Of a stretch of 64,000 nt of DNA, positions 17,533 through 27,762 are shown one piece after another. The DNA lies in NCBI GenBank assembly GCA_943787485.1, contig CALSMP010000007.1, forward strand, positions 1 to 64,000. The letters are read 5' to 3'. This DNA comes from an uncultured Luminiphilus sp. (GTDB taxonomy: Bacteria; Pseudomonadota; Gammaproteobacteria; Pseudomonadales; Halieaceae). The notes under the pieces are model-generated. The model ran no database searches, was not told the DNA's origin, and saw only the letters and a list, made by a program, of their open reading frames with translations. The translations under genes were made by a program, and so were the position numbers. How positions within the stretch are numbered: the stretch's first letter is position 1; the number at the start of each line of letters is the position of its first letter.

Positions 17533-20500
17533 TTGGGACGTCTGGCACGCATCTGCCTAGCAGTACTGCTAACCCTTACGCTGGGGTTCGCCACCCTATG
17601 GCTGGGACGTGACAGCGTTTATGTCCGCGAGGCCGCGACCGACTGGATTAGTGTTTCTATCGGGCGATCACTGCGCGTGGGTGATCATTCCTCAGTACTG
17701 AGGGGCTCTCGTCTGATGCTCGTCGCCACGGATGTTGTGATAGCGCAGCCCGCAAATTTTTCTGGGCCCCCTTTTTTGACAGTAGACCGCATCGAACTGA
17801 TGTTGGACCTCAAGCAGCTATTCACCTCGTCGGTGGGCCAGGTGCCGCTTGTTATCGAAAGTCTTGGTCTCGAACGCCCTACTATTAGGTTGCAAGAACA
17901 CGCCTCGGGCGATGTCAACTGGCAGTTTCATGCCGATGAATCGGCATCAGCGCCCGAGAAGACTTCCCAACGCCCCTCGCTACCACTACTCACGACCAAC
18001 CTTGATATTTCAGCGCTGCAACTTTTCCTCGAAAGACCTGAGCAGGCGCCGATCGCGCTACAGGGAAGCATTCGTCAGACGATAGAAGATGACCGAGCTC
18101 TGGTGACTGTTGCAGGCAACCTAAATGAAACCCCGGTGACAGGTGCCTTTTCGCTGCACCCCCTCGCTGAAGTCGTCACCATGGAGCGGGTAAAGCTCGA
18201 GGGTGATCTCCGCTTGGGAGAGGTAGTGGTCGAGAGTCGGGGGAGTTTCATTGATCTAATGGCGCCATCCCAGCCGGTGATTGAGCTCAGTGTAACCGGA
18301 CCCAGCTTCGAATACCTTACGGATCGGCTAGGGTTAAAGCGCATCAGCGAGGGACCTCTCGACATACAACTGGCGATAACACCCTCCTCAGGGACTAGTG
18401 GTATCAGCGTTAATGGCCGACTGGGCGAGTTCGCAGTAATTGTTACCGGCGAGTTCGATCACATCACGAGGCCTGACGTCGGCAACTTGGCGGTCTCGGT
18501 ATCGGGCCCTGACGCATCGCAAATCGCCTCGCTGATAACGACTACAGCGATCCCGGCGGTCCCTTTTTCAATTGCAACCCGCGTCCAACGCGACGGCTTA
18601 TCGATCACCGTCGAAGATGCACAGGTAAATGTCGGCCGGCTTCAATTCAATGCGGCTGCGAGTATCCCGAATATCAAGACGCCCACTCAGGCCAATCTGG
18701 AGCTGCAAGCAACCATTCCCGACATTTCGATTTATACAGAACTGCTACAACTGCCGATTGATATCGTCGGGGACGTCGAGACCTCGATCTCCGTCGAGGC
18801 AACAACAGACGGCTCATTCGTCAATGCAACGCTAGATACCCACTATGGCGCTTACACCATTGCAGGCTCACTGACTAACAGCGAGGGGCTTGCAGGAAGC
18901 GTGCTCGATATCACGGGATCCGGTGAAGACCTGGGTCGCCTGACTGCGCTGCTTGAGCTACCGATTGCTCCCCCGGGAGATTGGACGCTTCATCTGCCCG
19001 TTTCGGTGCGCGACGAGGGGATTTCCATCTCAAGGGGTGAGCTCCGTGTTGCCTCTGACTCCCTCACTGCCTCTGGCGCCCTGCCCTTTGACCTTAAGCA
19101 TGGTGAGATTTCAATCGAGGGCGACGGCCGATGTGCGCACTCTGCGTCCCTATCTGGGCGAGTGGCTCGCTCCCCTGCCCATCGCAGAAGTCATGGATAA
19201 CCCGGTTAAAGGCGCCCTGATAGTGAGTTTTCAGGATGATGAGCTGTCGCTGAAAACGGAGGCATTGCGCTTCGACAACTTGACAGCCCAAATCGACACC
19301 ACAATTAACGTAAGCACTCTCAATCTTAATGCTTCTCTTGAGATGAGTTCTCCCAACCTGGCGGCGATAAAGGGGTCAGACTATTTGCTGGCACAACTGC
19401 CTTCGGTAGCGAACAAAAATCTTTTCAATACACCGCTGTCTTTACAAGGAATCATTACAGCCAGCCCCAATGATTTTGCATTACGCAACCTGGAGCTCAC
19501 ACTCGGAGAACTCGCGATCTTTGGAACAGTGGCGCGAACGGATTCCGAGAATTCTGTCGCCGTATCAGGGACGATGAAGAGCGATAACCTATCGGCGCTT
19601 CTGGAGGAAGCACTAGAGATACCGCAGCTCGGCGGAACCATAACAATCGACAGCGTTTTCGAACCCGCTCAGTCTCTCATCCGAAACCTCATCATCACCC
19701 TGGATGACGGATCGTCACTGTCTGCTCAGGGTACCCACACCGCAAGTGATAGTTATGCCAATACTAATCTCACACTGGTCGCCGAACTGGTGAATATCGC
19801 TCACTTCGGCAATTTGCTGGGCCTATCTCTACCCCCAGAAAATTTATCGTTCGACGTGCAGCTTGAAGGTAACGAGCAGCACCTGCAGGCAACGCGTTTT
19901 CTTGTGAGCAGCGGCGAGAGCAGTCTCCGCGGGGCCCTCAAGGTCAGCGACCCAACACATCCCAGGCTAGCCCTCACCCTGACGTCACCAAGGATTGACG
20001 CTAGACCCTTCACATCGCCGCCCGTGGTGGCGAGTGAGGGCATGACAGAGGTCGTTGAAAACCCGGTTCCATCAACAACAGACTCAAAAAAGAGTGGCAA
20101 TAAGAAACGACGCTTGATCCCGGAGACACCAATCGATCTCGGTTTTCTCAAGCAATTTGATGCGGATATTGTCCTTGAAATTGGTCGCATCGAAGGGCAC
20201 ACGCGAAACCTAGATTCCGTTGATTTAAGTGCCACCCTTTCCGAGGGCGCCTTGATCGTTAAAAGCCTTGATCTCTTTGATGAGACCTCGGGCAAGGCGA
20301 GGATTAAAGGGTTTGCTCGCGAAGTCGATGGACTCAACCGATTCGGCCTCGAACTGGCCAGCGAAGAAATTAATATTGGGGCACCTATTTTTACATCCGA
20401 TGATATCGCTAACTTGCCCCGCTACGACATGACGCTTGCGCTGTTTGGAGAAGGCAACACAGTGCGAGGTTTGGCGGCAAACCTGTCGGGAGGTATCTCG

Positions 20501-21058
20501 ATTACGGGAGGCCCGGGCAGGATTGTGTCGCAAACGACTGGATTGTTGACCAACGCTTTTTTCGATGAGCTAGCAAGCTTGATTAACCCCCTGAGGAAAT
20601 CTGACCCCTACAGCCAGGTCGAATGCCTCACTGCGCTCGCGAGCATTGATCAGGGCAAAGTCAAAGGAGATCCGATGGTGACCTTTGTCACCAATAAGCT
20701 CGCTATTATTGGCAAGGCGCAGCTGGATCTTTCAACGGAAAAAATATTTGCGACGTTTAACACTGTACCCCAAAAAGGTTTTGGCATTAGCGCCTCCTCA
20801 GCCTTCAATCCTTTTGTAGGTGTAGCCGGCACGCTCGCTGATCCTCAAGTAACACTAGATCCCGAAGGCACGATTGTACAAGGCAGCCTTGCTGTAGCTA
20901 CAGGCGGTATTTCCCTGATCGGTAAAAGCGTACTAGATCGAATGACGATTTCTAAGAAATCTTGCGATAAGGCAGTGAGTCAATTTGAAAAAAAGAGGCA
21001 ACAAGCGCTAGAAGGCTACCGGCAATTTGAGGCGGCAACCTTTCGCTCAGCACAATAA
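17533..21058 (+). pseudogene. AsmA family protein, split by a +1 frameshift
   Basis: TTG 17533 follows a GAGGA ribosome site and opens with a membrane anchor (ARICLAVLLTLTLGFATLWL) and an AsmA-like N-terminal domain. The first frame reads well to about 19125, then goes to unrelated Arg/Ser-rich sequence until 19200. The protein resumes in the next frame from about 19130 as ADVRTLRPYLGEWL and runs to 21058, including the C-terminal AsmA region (GGISITGGPGRIV). Removing one base near 19125-19132 (GGCGACGGCCGA) gives a single protein of about 1174 residues. AsmA/TamB-type proteins bridge inner and outer membranes and carry phospholipids. Either a true mutation or a sequence error; the rest looks under full coding constraint. 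Confidence 0.8.
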
Positions 21059-21081
21059 GCCGAACCGGCATAAAAGGACTG

Positions 21082-22422
21082 CTAGATCAGTGCAGCAATC
21101 AAAAACAAGATAGCGGCACCGACAGCCCCAATTAATGCATAAGGTAATTGCGTGACCGCGTGGTCATAGGTTTTACAACCGGCACCCTGCGCACTTAAAA
21201 CCGTTGAATCGGAATAAAAACAGGCGTGACTGCCAAAACCACTCGCCGATAGCAACGCGCCCACCACCAGCGGAATGCTGACGTCGAAAGCCTCTGCCAG
21301 AGGAAACGCCACCGGCATAGCGATCGCGATAACCCCCCAGTTTGATCCGGTCGTATACGAAACAGCTGACATGGTCACAAAAATTAATACCGGCAGCAGT
21401 GCCCCCGTCATATACGGCTCTACCGCCGCAATCACGTAGTCGGTCAGGCCGATCGCGTTGTTAGCTTCAACAAAAACGAAGAGCGCAAGCAGCATGGATA
21501 ACACAGGAACCATGGACTTGAGTCCCTCGACACAGGTATCAAAAAGCTCCTTTAGGGGCATGATCCCAAGCATGCCGTACTGAATCAGCGTGATGACTAT
21601 CCCCAAAATCACCCCTCGAAGAAGGTCGACCGTGGGAAAGACCGTGAAAAACAGCAGCGCCATGATGGGCAAAAAGAACACGCTCATTGTTGCCTTCTGA
21701 GACGACTGGACCGCCAGCGCAGGATCCTCAAACACGCCAAGGTCGCCGGTCTCCTCGGCACGCAATTCAGCTGCGCGCATCCGTCCAACCAGCGGGATAA
21801 CTCCAACAATTACTAGCGGGACTACCACAACAGCAAGCAACGGATAAAACATGTAGGGAATCGATTCAACAAACAGGGCGATGCCCTGCCCCGGTTCCGC
21901 GACGCCGTTCTTCTCCAAAAGTCCGGCGAAGTAAACCCCCCAACTGGAAATAGGAATCAACAAACACATCGGCGCGGCGGTGGAGTCCACGACGTAGGCA
22001 AGCATTTCCCTGGACGTTTTAAATCGATCTGTCACCGACTTCATCGTTGCACCTACCGTCAGAGAATTGAGGTAGTCATCCAAAAAAATCACCAGACCCA
22101 ATACCCAGGTTGCCAACAAGCTGCTTCGCTTACCCCGAAGTCTTCGGGTCAACCATTCACCGAAGGCGTAAGAGCCACCACCCTTCACCAGCAAAGCGAT
22201 AAAACTGCCGTAGAGCGCACAAACCAACACGACCCAAGCGGTCACTTCGTCGGCAAGAACTTCCGTGGTCACCGTCGCCAAGCGGTCGGCGAACTGCCAT
22301 CCATCCATAATGAGAAAGGCCACGATGGCTCCGGCAATCACCGACTCGAGCGTCCTGTGACTCCATATCGCCAGAATAAGCACCAATGCTGTTGGTACTA
22401 GGCTAATAGCTCCGTAATCCAC
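21082..22422 (-). CDS. nhaC: Na+/H+ antiporter NhaC family protein
   Basis: 446 residues, about eleven membrane segments. Family landmarks: VIFLDDYLNSLTVGATMKSVTD (acidic pair within the membrane), STAAPMCLLIPISSWGVYFAGL, and SYTTGSNWGVIAIAMPVAFPLA with GSHACFYSDSTVLSAQGAGC near the end. These are shared by NhaC-type antiporters and related carriers, so exchange of Na+ for H+ is likely though an organic-acid exchange cannot be excluded. Convergent with the AsmA gene, 23 bases apart. Confidence 0.85.
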   Translation of the reverse strand: MDYGAISLVPTALVLILAIWSHRTLESVIAGAIVAFLIMDGWQFADRLATVTTEVLADEVTAWVVLVCALYGSFIALLVKGGGSYAFGEWLTRRLRGKRSSLLATWVLGLVIFLDDYLNSLTVGATMKSVTDRFKTSREMLAYVVDSTAAPMCLLIPISSWGVYFAGLLEKNGVAEPGQGIALFVESIPYMFYPLLAVVVVPLVIVGVIPLVGRMRAAELRAEETGDLGVFEDPALAVQSSQKATMSVFFLPIMALLFFTVFPTVDLLRGVILGIVITLIQYGMLGIMPLKELFDTCVEGLKSMVPVLSMLLALFVFVEANNAIGLTDYVIAAVEPYMTGALLPVLIFVTMSAVSYTTGSNWGVIAIAMPVAFPLAEAFDVSIPLVVGALLSASGFGSHACFYSDSTVLSAQGAGCKTYDHAVTQLPYALIGAVGAAILFLIAALI

Positions 22423-22633
22423 GTATTCTCCTACGGCCAGGCGACACCCCGGTGGGGCGATGGGCGAAATGTAACCGACTCCGGCAAAATCCGGCTACCC
22501 CGGCTGTGATTTAGTCACCTGTAATTTAGGCCAAATTAGCTTTTAATAGGCGCAAAGCGTCGTTGGGTTGAAAAAAATTCGCGACGTCGGGCGCTCGTTA
22601 GATGCATTCACACTTTTTACCCGGATCATACCT

Positions 22634-24374
22634 ATGACCATCCAGTCATTGCTTGCGAATATCCACGCCGCGGAGTCAGGCCCACATATCGCCGCGCTTT
22701 TCGACTTCGATGGGACAATCATTGCGGGCTATTCGGCGACCGTATTCCTCCGAGATGCTCTCGCTCAGGGTGAGCTGCGGGGAGAGGAGCTGGTGGAACT
22801 CACGCGGGCCCTCTCAGGATTTGGACTGGGCAGTATGGGTTTTTTCGGCACTCATGGCTGTCCATGCTCAGTACCTAGCCGGAAAAGAAGAGAAAGCCTA
22901 CGCAGCCAATGCAGAGCGCCTTTTTCGAAAACGGATTGCGCGCCTTATCTACCCCGAAACACGCCAGCTTATCGAGGCACATCGTGCAAAAGGCCATACG
23001 ATTGCAATTATCAGCTCTGCCACACCGTATCAGGTACTGCCCGCTGCCCAAGATCTCGATATTGAGCACGTCTACGCCACCGAGCTCGATGTTAAAAAAG
23101 GGATTTTTACCGGCGGGGTTAAAAGGCCGACCTGCTTTGGGAAAGGAAAAGTCACCGCAGCCAAAAAGCTCGCCAAAAAAACCGGCGCTGATCTTGGCGC
23201 TAGCTTTTTTTACACAGACAGCACGGATGACATCCAGCTCCTTGAGCATGTTGGTCGTCCGGTAACCCTCAATCCCAAGAAAAAGCTCAAGCGGGTTTCT
23301 TCCGATAACGCGTGGCCGACGGCAACCTTTGATAGCCGCGGAAAAATCAGTGTTAACCGATTTTTAAGATCAGCCGCCGCCACGGGATCTCTCGTCAGCA
23401 GTATCGCAGCGGCGCTTCCTGTCTACGCGCTAACCGGCTCAAAGCGCGACTCGTTGAACTTTTCCACCTCGTTATTTGCAGACACTTGCAGCGCCTTGAT
23501 CGGCCTGGACCTGGAAATCAATGGGCAAGAGAATCTGTGGAGCCACCGACCAGCTGTATTCATGTTTAATCACCAGAGCAAAGCCGACGTGCCCATCATG
23601 GCGAGCTTGATACGTCGTGATGTAGTTGGCGTAGGTAAAAAAGAAATTAAAAATATGCCTCTGATAGGGCCGGCGATGGGGCTCGCGGGCATCGTTTTCG
23701 TTGATCGCTCCAATCGCGAAAAAGCCATCGAATCCATGAAACCTCTCGTCGCCGCCATGCGCGATGAGAAGAAATCTCTGGTGATAGCTCCCGAGGGCAC
23801 CCGAACCCCGAGTCGAAAACTCGCTCAGTTTAAAAAAGGCGGTTTCCACATCGCGCTTCAGGTGGGTGTCCCCATTGTGCCAGTCGTCATTCATAATGCC
23901 GGCGACATCGCTCCAAAAGGCGACTTCGCTTTCAAACCCGGCAAGGTTCGGGTCGATGTGCTCCCTGCGGTCGACACCAGCAGTTGGACGTTGGATCGCA
24001 TGGACGAGCAGGTTAACGAGGTGAGAAACCTCTTTCTCAAAACCCTAGGACAACCCCAGCAGTCAGTCGAAGAAGTCGCTAGACTGAAAGAAAGCTTACC
24101 TGACGACATGCGCCCGGAACTGCAGAGTAAGGGTCGTAAAGGTCAGGCGCCTAAGAAGACGGCGGCCAAAAAACCGGCGCGCAAGAAAGCTCCCACGAAA
24201 ACAACGCCCAAGAGGCAGGCACCCAAATCGGCCCCAAAGCGCAAGGCCGGCGGTACTACCAAGGCAAAAGTAGCGACAACCGATGCTAAATCCCAAGCGG
24301 GCGCTGCTGCTAAAAAGCCCGCGACTAAAAAAGCCGCGAAAAATTCGCGACCTGCCAAGAAGAGTCTCGGTTAA
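22634..24374 (+). pseudogene. HAD-IB phosphatase / lysophosphatidate acyltransferase fusion with Lys-rich tail, frameshifted
   Basis: ATG 22634 begins a HAD-IB domain: ALFDFDGTII (motif I, near residue 24), SSATPYQ (motif II Ser), YTDSTDDIQLLEHVGRPVTLNP (motifs III/IV). A PlsC domain follows, with FNHQSKADVPIM (HX4D) and IAPEGTRTPSRKL. It ends with an 81-residue Lys/Ala/Pro tail (24129-24371; 23 Lys, 5 Arg). The frame breaks at a run of six T (22840-22845): with five T the protein reads GLGSMGFSALMAVHAQ and is one chain of about 579 residues. HAD-PlsC fusions are known bifunctional lipid enzymes. Located 6 bases before plsB. Confidence 0.8.
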
Positions 24375-24380
24375 GAGCGC

Positions 24381-26753
24381 ATGGCTCTCTACGACCACTT
24401 TGTTAAAACCAGCGCCTCACCTTGGCCCAATACCGCCACGCTTCCGGTTTTCCTGCTAGACGCTAATAACAGCCTGGAAGAAAAGCTGCTTGCTAGCTGG
24501 GTAGAACACCACCGCCCTGCAGGCATCAACGCCCATCAAATCATCCTTCGCCTTGGAGATGATCGTAAACCTCTGCAGCCGGTGGGGTTGAGTAATTTAC
24601 TCGGCGGCGCCAGCGATGCGCTGGTGGTTCCGTTACGCGTTGCGTGGACTCCCAGTGACAAGGCCTACCTCTCAGGGCCCAGATTAAGGCACCTCATTCA
24701 GGGGCCAGAGCGAAGGCCTGGGTCACTGCGGGGAAGAAGGACGTTAAAGCGACATCCCGAACGCGTTCACCTGATCCAAGGCGCACCAGACACCGTGTCT
24801 TCCATGGGGGAGCGGTTCTGCAAAAAGTATGAAATCACCCCCGAGCAACGGCCCGAGGAGTTTGCCGTTTTTGTCGCCCGACAAGCCGCTATTGTGCTCG
24901 ACATGGCCGAGCGTCGCCTGCAGGGCGGCCGCTATAAGGTGCCCCGCTATATTGCGCAGTCTCTCAGGAATAATCAGGAATTTAAGCGCCGGCTCTATGA
25001 CATAGCTAATCAAACCGAGCGCTCCCGAAGCAATGTCATGAAAGAGGTCAATGAGTACTTTAAAGAAATGATTTCTATCCCGACGAGTTTTTGGCTCGAC
25101 TTGTGGATCAAGTTCTGCAATGTTTGTTTGGGCTTGGGATACGAACCTCGCTTGAACTACTCGCCAGAGGATCTGGAGCGCGTAAGAACGATGGTCCGAA
25201 ACCACCCCTCGGCGCTACTGTGGACTCACAAAACCTATATTGACGGCTTTGTGGTGCCCAAGTTGCTATTTGACAACAATTTCCCGGTGCCCCATTTTTT
25301 TGCGGGTGCCAATTTGAATATTCCCCTCCTCGGCGCCTTGGTTCAACGAGCTGGTGGCATTTTTATTAAACGAAGCTTTAACGATAACGAAGTGTACAAA
25401 GCCACACTGCGGCAGTATGTCGGCTACCTCATGGAAAAACGGTTTCCCTTAACCTGGTCGTTTGAGGGGACCCGGTCTCGCCTCGGAAAGTTGATGCCGC
25501 CAAAATACGGAGTTCTCAAGTATGTTCTGGAAGGCTGTTACAACGCCGGGGCGCAGGACATTCACATCATCCCCGTCACCGTGTCTTATGACCTTATACG
25601 CGACGCCGAAGAATATGCGCGCGAACAATCGGGCGTGCCCAAGGCGCCTGAGTCCTTGGGCTGGCTGGTGGGGTACCTTCGCAGCCTCGCTCGGCCCATG
25701 GGAAAAATCTATGTCGACTTTGGAGAGCCCGTAATACTTCCAACCGCCCCCGAGCCGGAAGATCGCCTGGCGCTCTCAAAAGTTGCGTTTCAAGTTGCCG
25801 TTGAAGCCAACCGCGTGACGCCCATTACCTACCCCGCGGTTGTATCGATGGTGCTGCTGGGTGTTTACCCTCGTGCGCTGACGGAGGCAGAAGTTGCGGC
25901 CGATGTCGACGAAATTGTCCAATGGGCGCGGGACCGTAACCTGCGTATGTCTCCAGACTTTGACCGGCAATACGCCGAAGGAACCGAGAAACTTCTGAGT
26001 TTAATGATTGCGGAGGGTTTGGTTGCGCGCTTTACCGGTGGACCCGCTACGGTCTATGGAATCGAAACGGGTCAAGCGTCGGTGGCCAGCTATTATCGCA
26101 ATACCATCGTCCACTTCTTTATTAATCGGGCCATTATTGAACTCTCACTGACTGCCGTTGCCGAAGCTGAAAGTGGTGAAACAAATCTGCTCGATTTATT
26201 TTGGGCGGAAGTGCTGGAAATGAGAGATATTTTCAAGTTCGAATTTTTCTATCCACCCACCGATGAATTCCGTCTTGAGATCGTCGAGGAAATGCAACGA
26301 GTCGACATTCAGTGGGAGCAGTTACTGGAGGAGGGCCCCAGCGGGGCGCGTAGCTTGCTGGCCGCAATGAAGCTGCAAGTCGCTCACCTTTCTCTTCAGA
26401 TGTTCGCTGAAGCCTACAGCCTGGGTGCAGACTTACTCGCGAATTTGACCGAGAATGAAACCATCGACGAGGAAGACTTTATTGATCGATGTATGAACTA
26501 TGGCCGCCAGTCCTTACTCCAAAGGCGCATCTCCAGTGAGGCCTCCATGCTGAAGCTGTTGTTCAAAAATTGCTGGAGCACCCTCAGCGCGCGCGAACTT
26601 ACGAACCACTCTTTGCCGGACTACATGACAGCACGGTCTCGGCAGGCCGAGGCTTTGAACGCGTTGATTCGTCGCATCGAGATTCGTCGCGCATCGGCGA
26701 TTGCACGCCGCGGCAATTCAACACTGAGGGATAAGGCCCGTGGCGGATTATAA
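24381..26753 (+). CDS. plsB: Glycerol-3-phosphate 1-O-acyltransferase
   Basis: 790 residues, the usual length of PlsB. Acyltransferase blocks in order: WTHKTYIDGFVVP (HX4D, ~282), GGIFIKRSFNDN, TWSFEGTRSRLGKL (~358) and IIPVTVSYD. The long N-terminal and C-terminal helical regions also fit. It attaches the first acyl chain to glycerol 3-phosphate at the inner membrane. In an operon with the PlsC fusion 6 bases upstream and gpsA overlapping its end by 14 bases. Confidence 0.9.
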   Translation: MALYDHFVKTSASPWPNTATLPVFLLDANNSLEEKLLASWVEHHRPAGINAHQIILRLGDDRKPLQPVGLSNLLGGASDALVVPLRVAWTPSDKAYLSGPRLRHLIQGPERRPGSLRGRRTLKRHPERVHLIQGAPDTVSSMGERFCKKYEITPEQRPEEFAVFVARQAAIVLDMAERRLQGGRYKVPRYIAQSLRNNQEFKRRLYDIANQTERSRSNVMKEVNEYFKEMISIPTSFWLDLWIKFCNVCLGLGYEPRLNYSPEDLERVRTMVRNHPSALLWTHKTYIDGFVVPKLLFDNNFPVPHFFAGANLNIPLLGALVQRAGGIFIKRSFNDNEVYKATLRQYVGYLMEKRFPLTWSFEGTRSRLGKLMPPKYGVLKYVLEGCYNAGAQDIHIIPVTVSYDLIRDAEEYAREQSGVPKAPESLGWLVGYLRSLARPMGKIYVDFGEPVILPTAPEPEDRLALSKVAFQVAVEANRVTPITYPAVVSMVLLGVYPRALTEAEVAADVDEIVQWARDRNLRMSPDFDRQYAEGTEKLLSLMIAEGLVARFTGGPATVYGIETGQASVASYYRNTIVHFFINRAIIELSLTAVAEAESGETNLLDLFWAEVLEMRDIFKFEFFYPPTDEFRLEIVEEMQRVDIQWEQLLEEGPSGARSLLAAMKLQVAHLSLQMFAEAYSLGADLLANLTENETIDEEDFIDRCMNYGRQSLLQRRISSEASMLKLLFKNCWSTLSARELTNHSLPDYMTARSRQAEALNALIRRIEIRRASAIARRGNSTLRDKARGGL

Positions 26754-27744
26754 GCTCGCGGTTCTCGGCGGTGGTAGCTGGGGCACAACGGTTGCCTCTC
26801 TGGTAAGCCGAAATGCCGATGTAATGCTGTGGGCCAGGGACAGTCAAACAGTGACAGACATTAACACTCTCCATGTCAACAGCCGCTACCTCGGCGAGGC
26901 GAAGCTTAACCCCACCCTACTAGCGAGCACTGACATCGAAGCTGTTGTCACGGACGCGGATGCCGTTCTCGTCGCTGTGCCCTCGGATAACTTTCGAGCC
27001 GTCCTAAGCTCCATTGCGGATCGACTGCCCAGCGGTGCCCCGCTCATCTCCCTCACCAAGGGTCTTGAACGTGAGACCCGACTTAGCATGACCGAGGTTT
27101 GCCGAGAGGTAGCTCCCGGCAGACCCACTGGAGTTCTCACGGGCCCGAACTTGGCCCGAGAAATTGTGGCGGGTCAGGCCGCTGCCAGCGTACTCGCTCT
27201 TGACGACCAAGCACCCAACAGCTGGTTACAACCGCTTCTCAACGTGGGATTGTTCAGGGTATACACCAACCCCGATGTGATTGGCTGTGAACTTGGCGGT
27301 GTGCTGAAAAACATTATCGCCATTGCCGTGGGCATGGGTGACGGTCTTGGCGCAGGTGACAACACGCGCGCTGCGCTGATCACTCGCGGGCTCGCCGAAA
27401 TCACGCGGCTGGGCACCGCTCTGGGCGGCAAGGCGGAGACCTTTGCCGGCCTCGCGGGCATGGGCGACATGATTGCCACCTGCACCAGCCCGCAAAGTCG
27501 CAACCGTCACGTGGGCATAGAGCTGGCAAAAGGGCACTCCATTGACGCTATCATTCAGTCGATGCACATGGTTGCCGAGGGAGTCAAAAGCGCGCCAACG
27601 GTGATCGAGCTTGCACGAGAGCACGGCGTGGCAATGCCAATTGCCGAGGACGTCTTTAAAGTCGTCACCGGCGCCTCTAACGCCCGCGGCGTATATCGCG
27701 GGCTATTACGCACAACCGCAGGCGCTGAGTCTGAGCCCGGCTGA
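26740..27744 (+). CDS. gpsA: NAD(P)+-dependent glycerol-3-phosphate dehydrogenase
   Basis: 334 residues. N-terminal NAD loop VLGGGSWGTTVA, then SLTKGLE, VLTGPNLAREI, and catalytic Lys in GGVLKNIIAIAVGMGDGLGAGDNT (near residue 189), all GpsA hallmarks. It reduces dihydroxyacetone phosphate to sn-glycerol 3-phosphate, the substrate of PlsB next door. Start is GTG 26740 inside the end of plsB, implying coupled translation. Together with plsB and the PlsC fusion this makes a near-complete phosphatidate pathway in one operon. Confidence 0.93.
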   Translation: MADYKLAVLGGGSWGTTVASLVSRNADVMLWARDSQTVTDINTLHVNSRYLGEAKLNPTLLASTDIEAVVTDADAVLVAVPSDNFRAVLSSIADRLPSGAPLISLTKGLERETRLSMTEVCREVAPGRPTGVLTGPNLAREIVAGQAAASVLALDDQAPNSWLQPLLNVGLFRVYTNPDVIGCELGGVLKNIIAIAVGMGDGLGAGDNTRAALITRGLAEITRLGTALGGKAETFAGLAGMGDMIATCTSPQSRNRHVGIELAKGHSIDAIIQSMHMVAEGVKSAPTVIELAREHGVAMPIAEDVFKVVTGASNARGVYRGLLRTTAGAESEPG

Positions 27745-27762
27745 CCCAAGGAGATAACGCAT

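Noticed and set aside
18953-19130. An independent start at 18953 for the second half of the AsmA gene
   Set aside because: The first ~58 residues in this frame are low-quality (Pro/Leu/Cys-rich) and overlap good AsmA sequence in the other frame; the family match starts only at about 19130, so this is a frameshift, not a second gene.
22653-22840. A start at 22653 for the acyltransferase
   Set aside because: Residues read in this frame before the T-run are Ser/Arg/Trp-rich, while the other frame has the HAD motif DFDGT; it is out-of-frame sequence upstream of the frameshift.
24096-24398. Antisense ORFs opposite the Lys-rich tail
   Set aside because: They are Arg/Phe/Leu/Gly-rich mirrors of the repetitive Lys/Ala codons on the coding strand, with no independent family signal.
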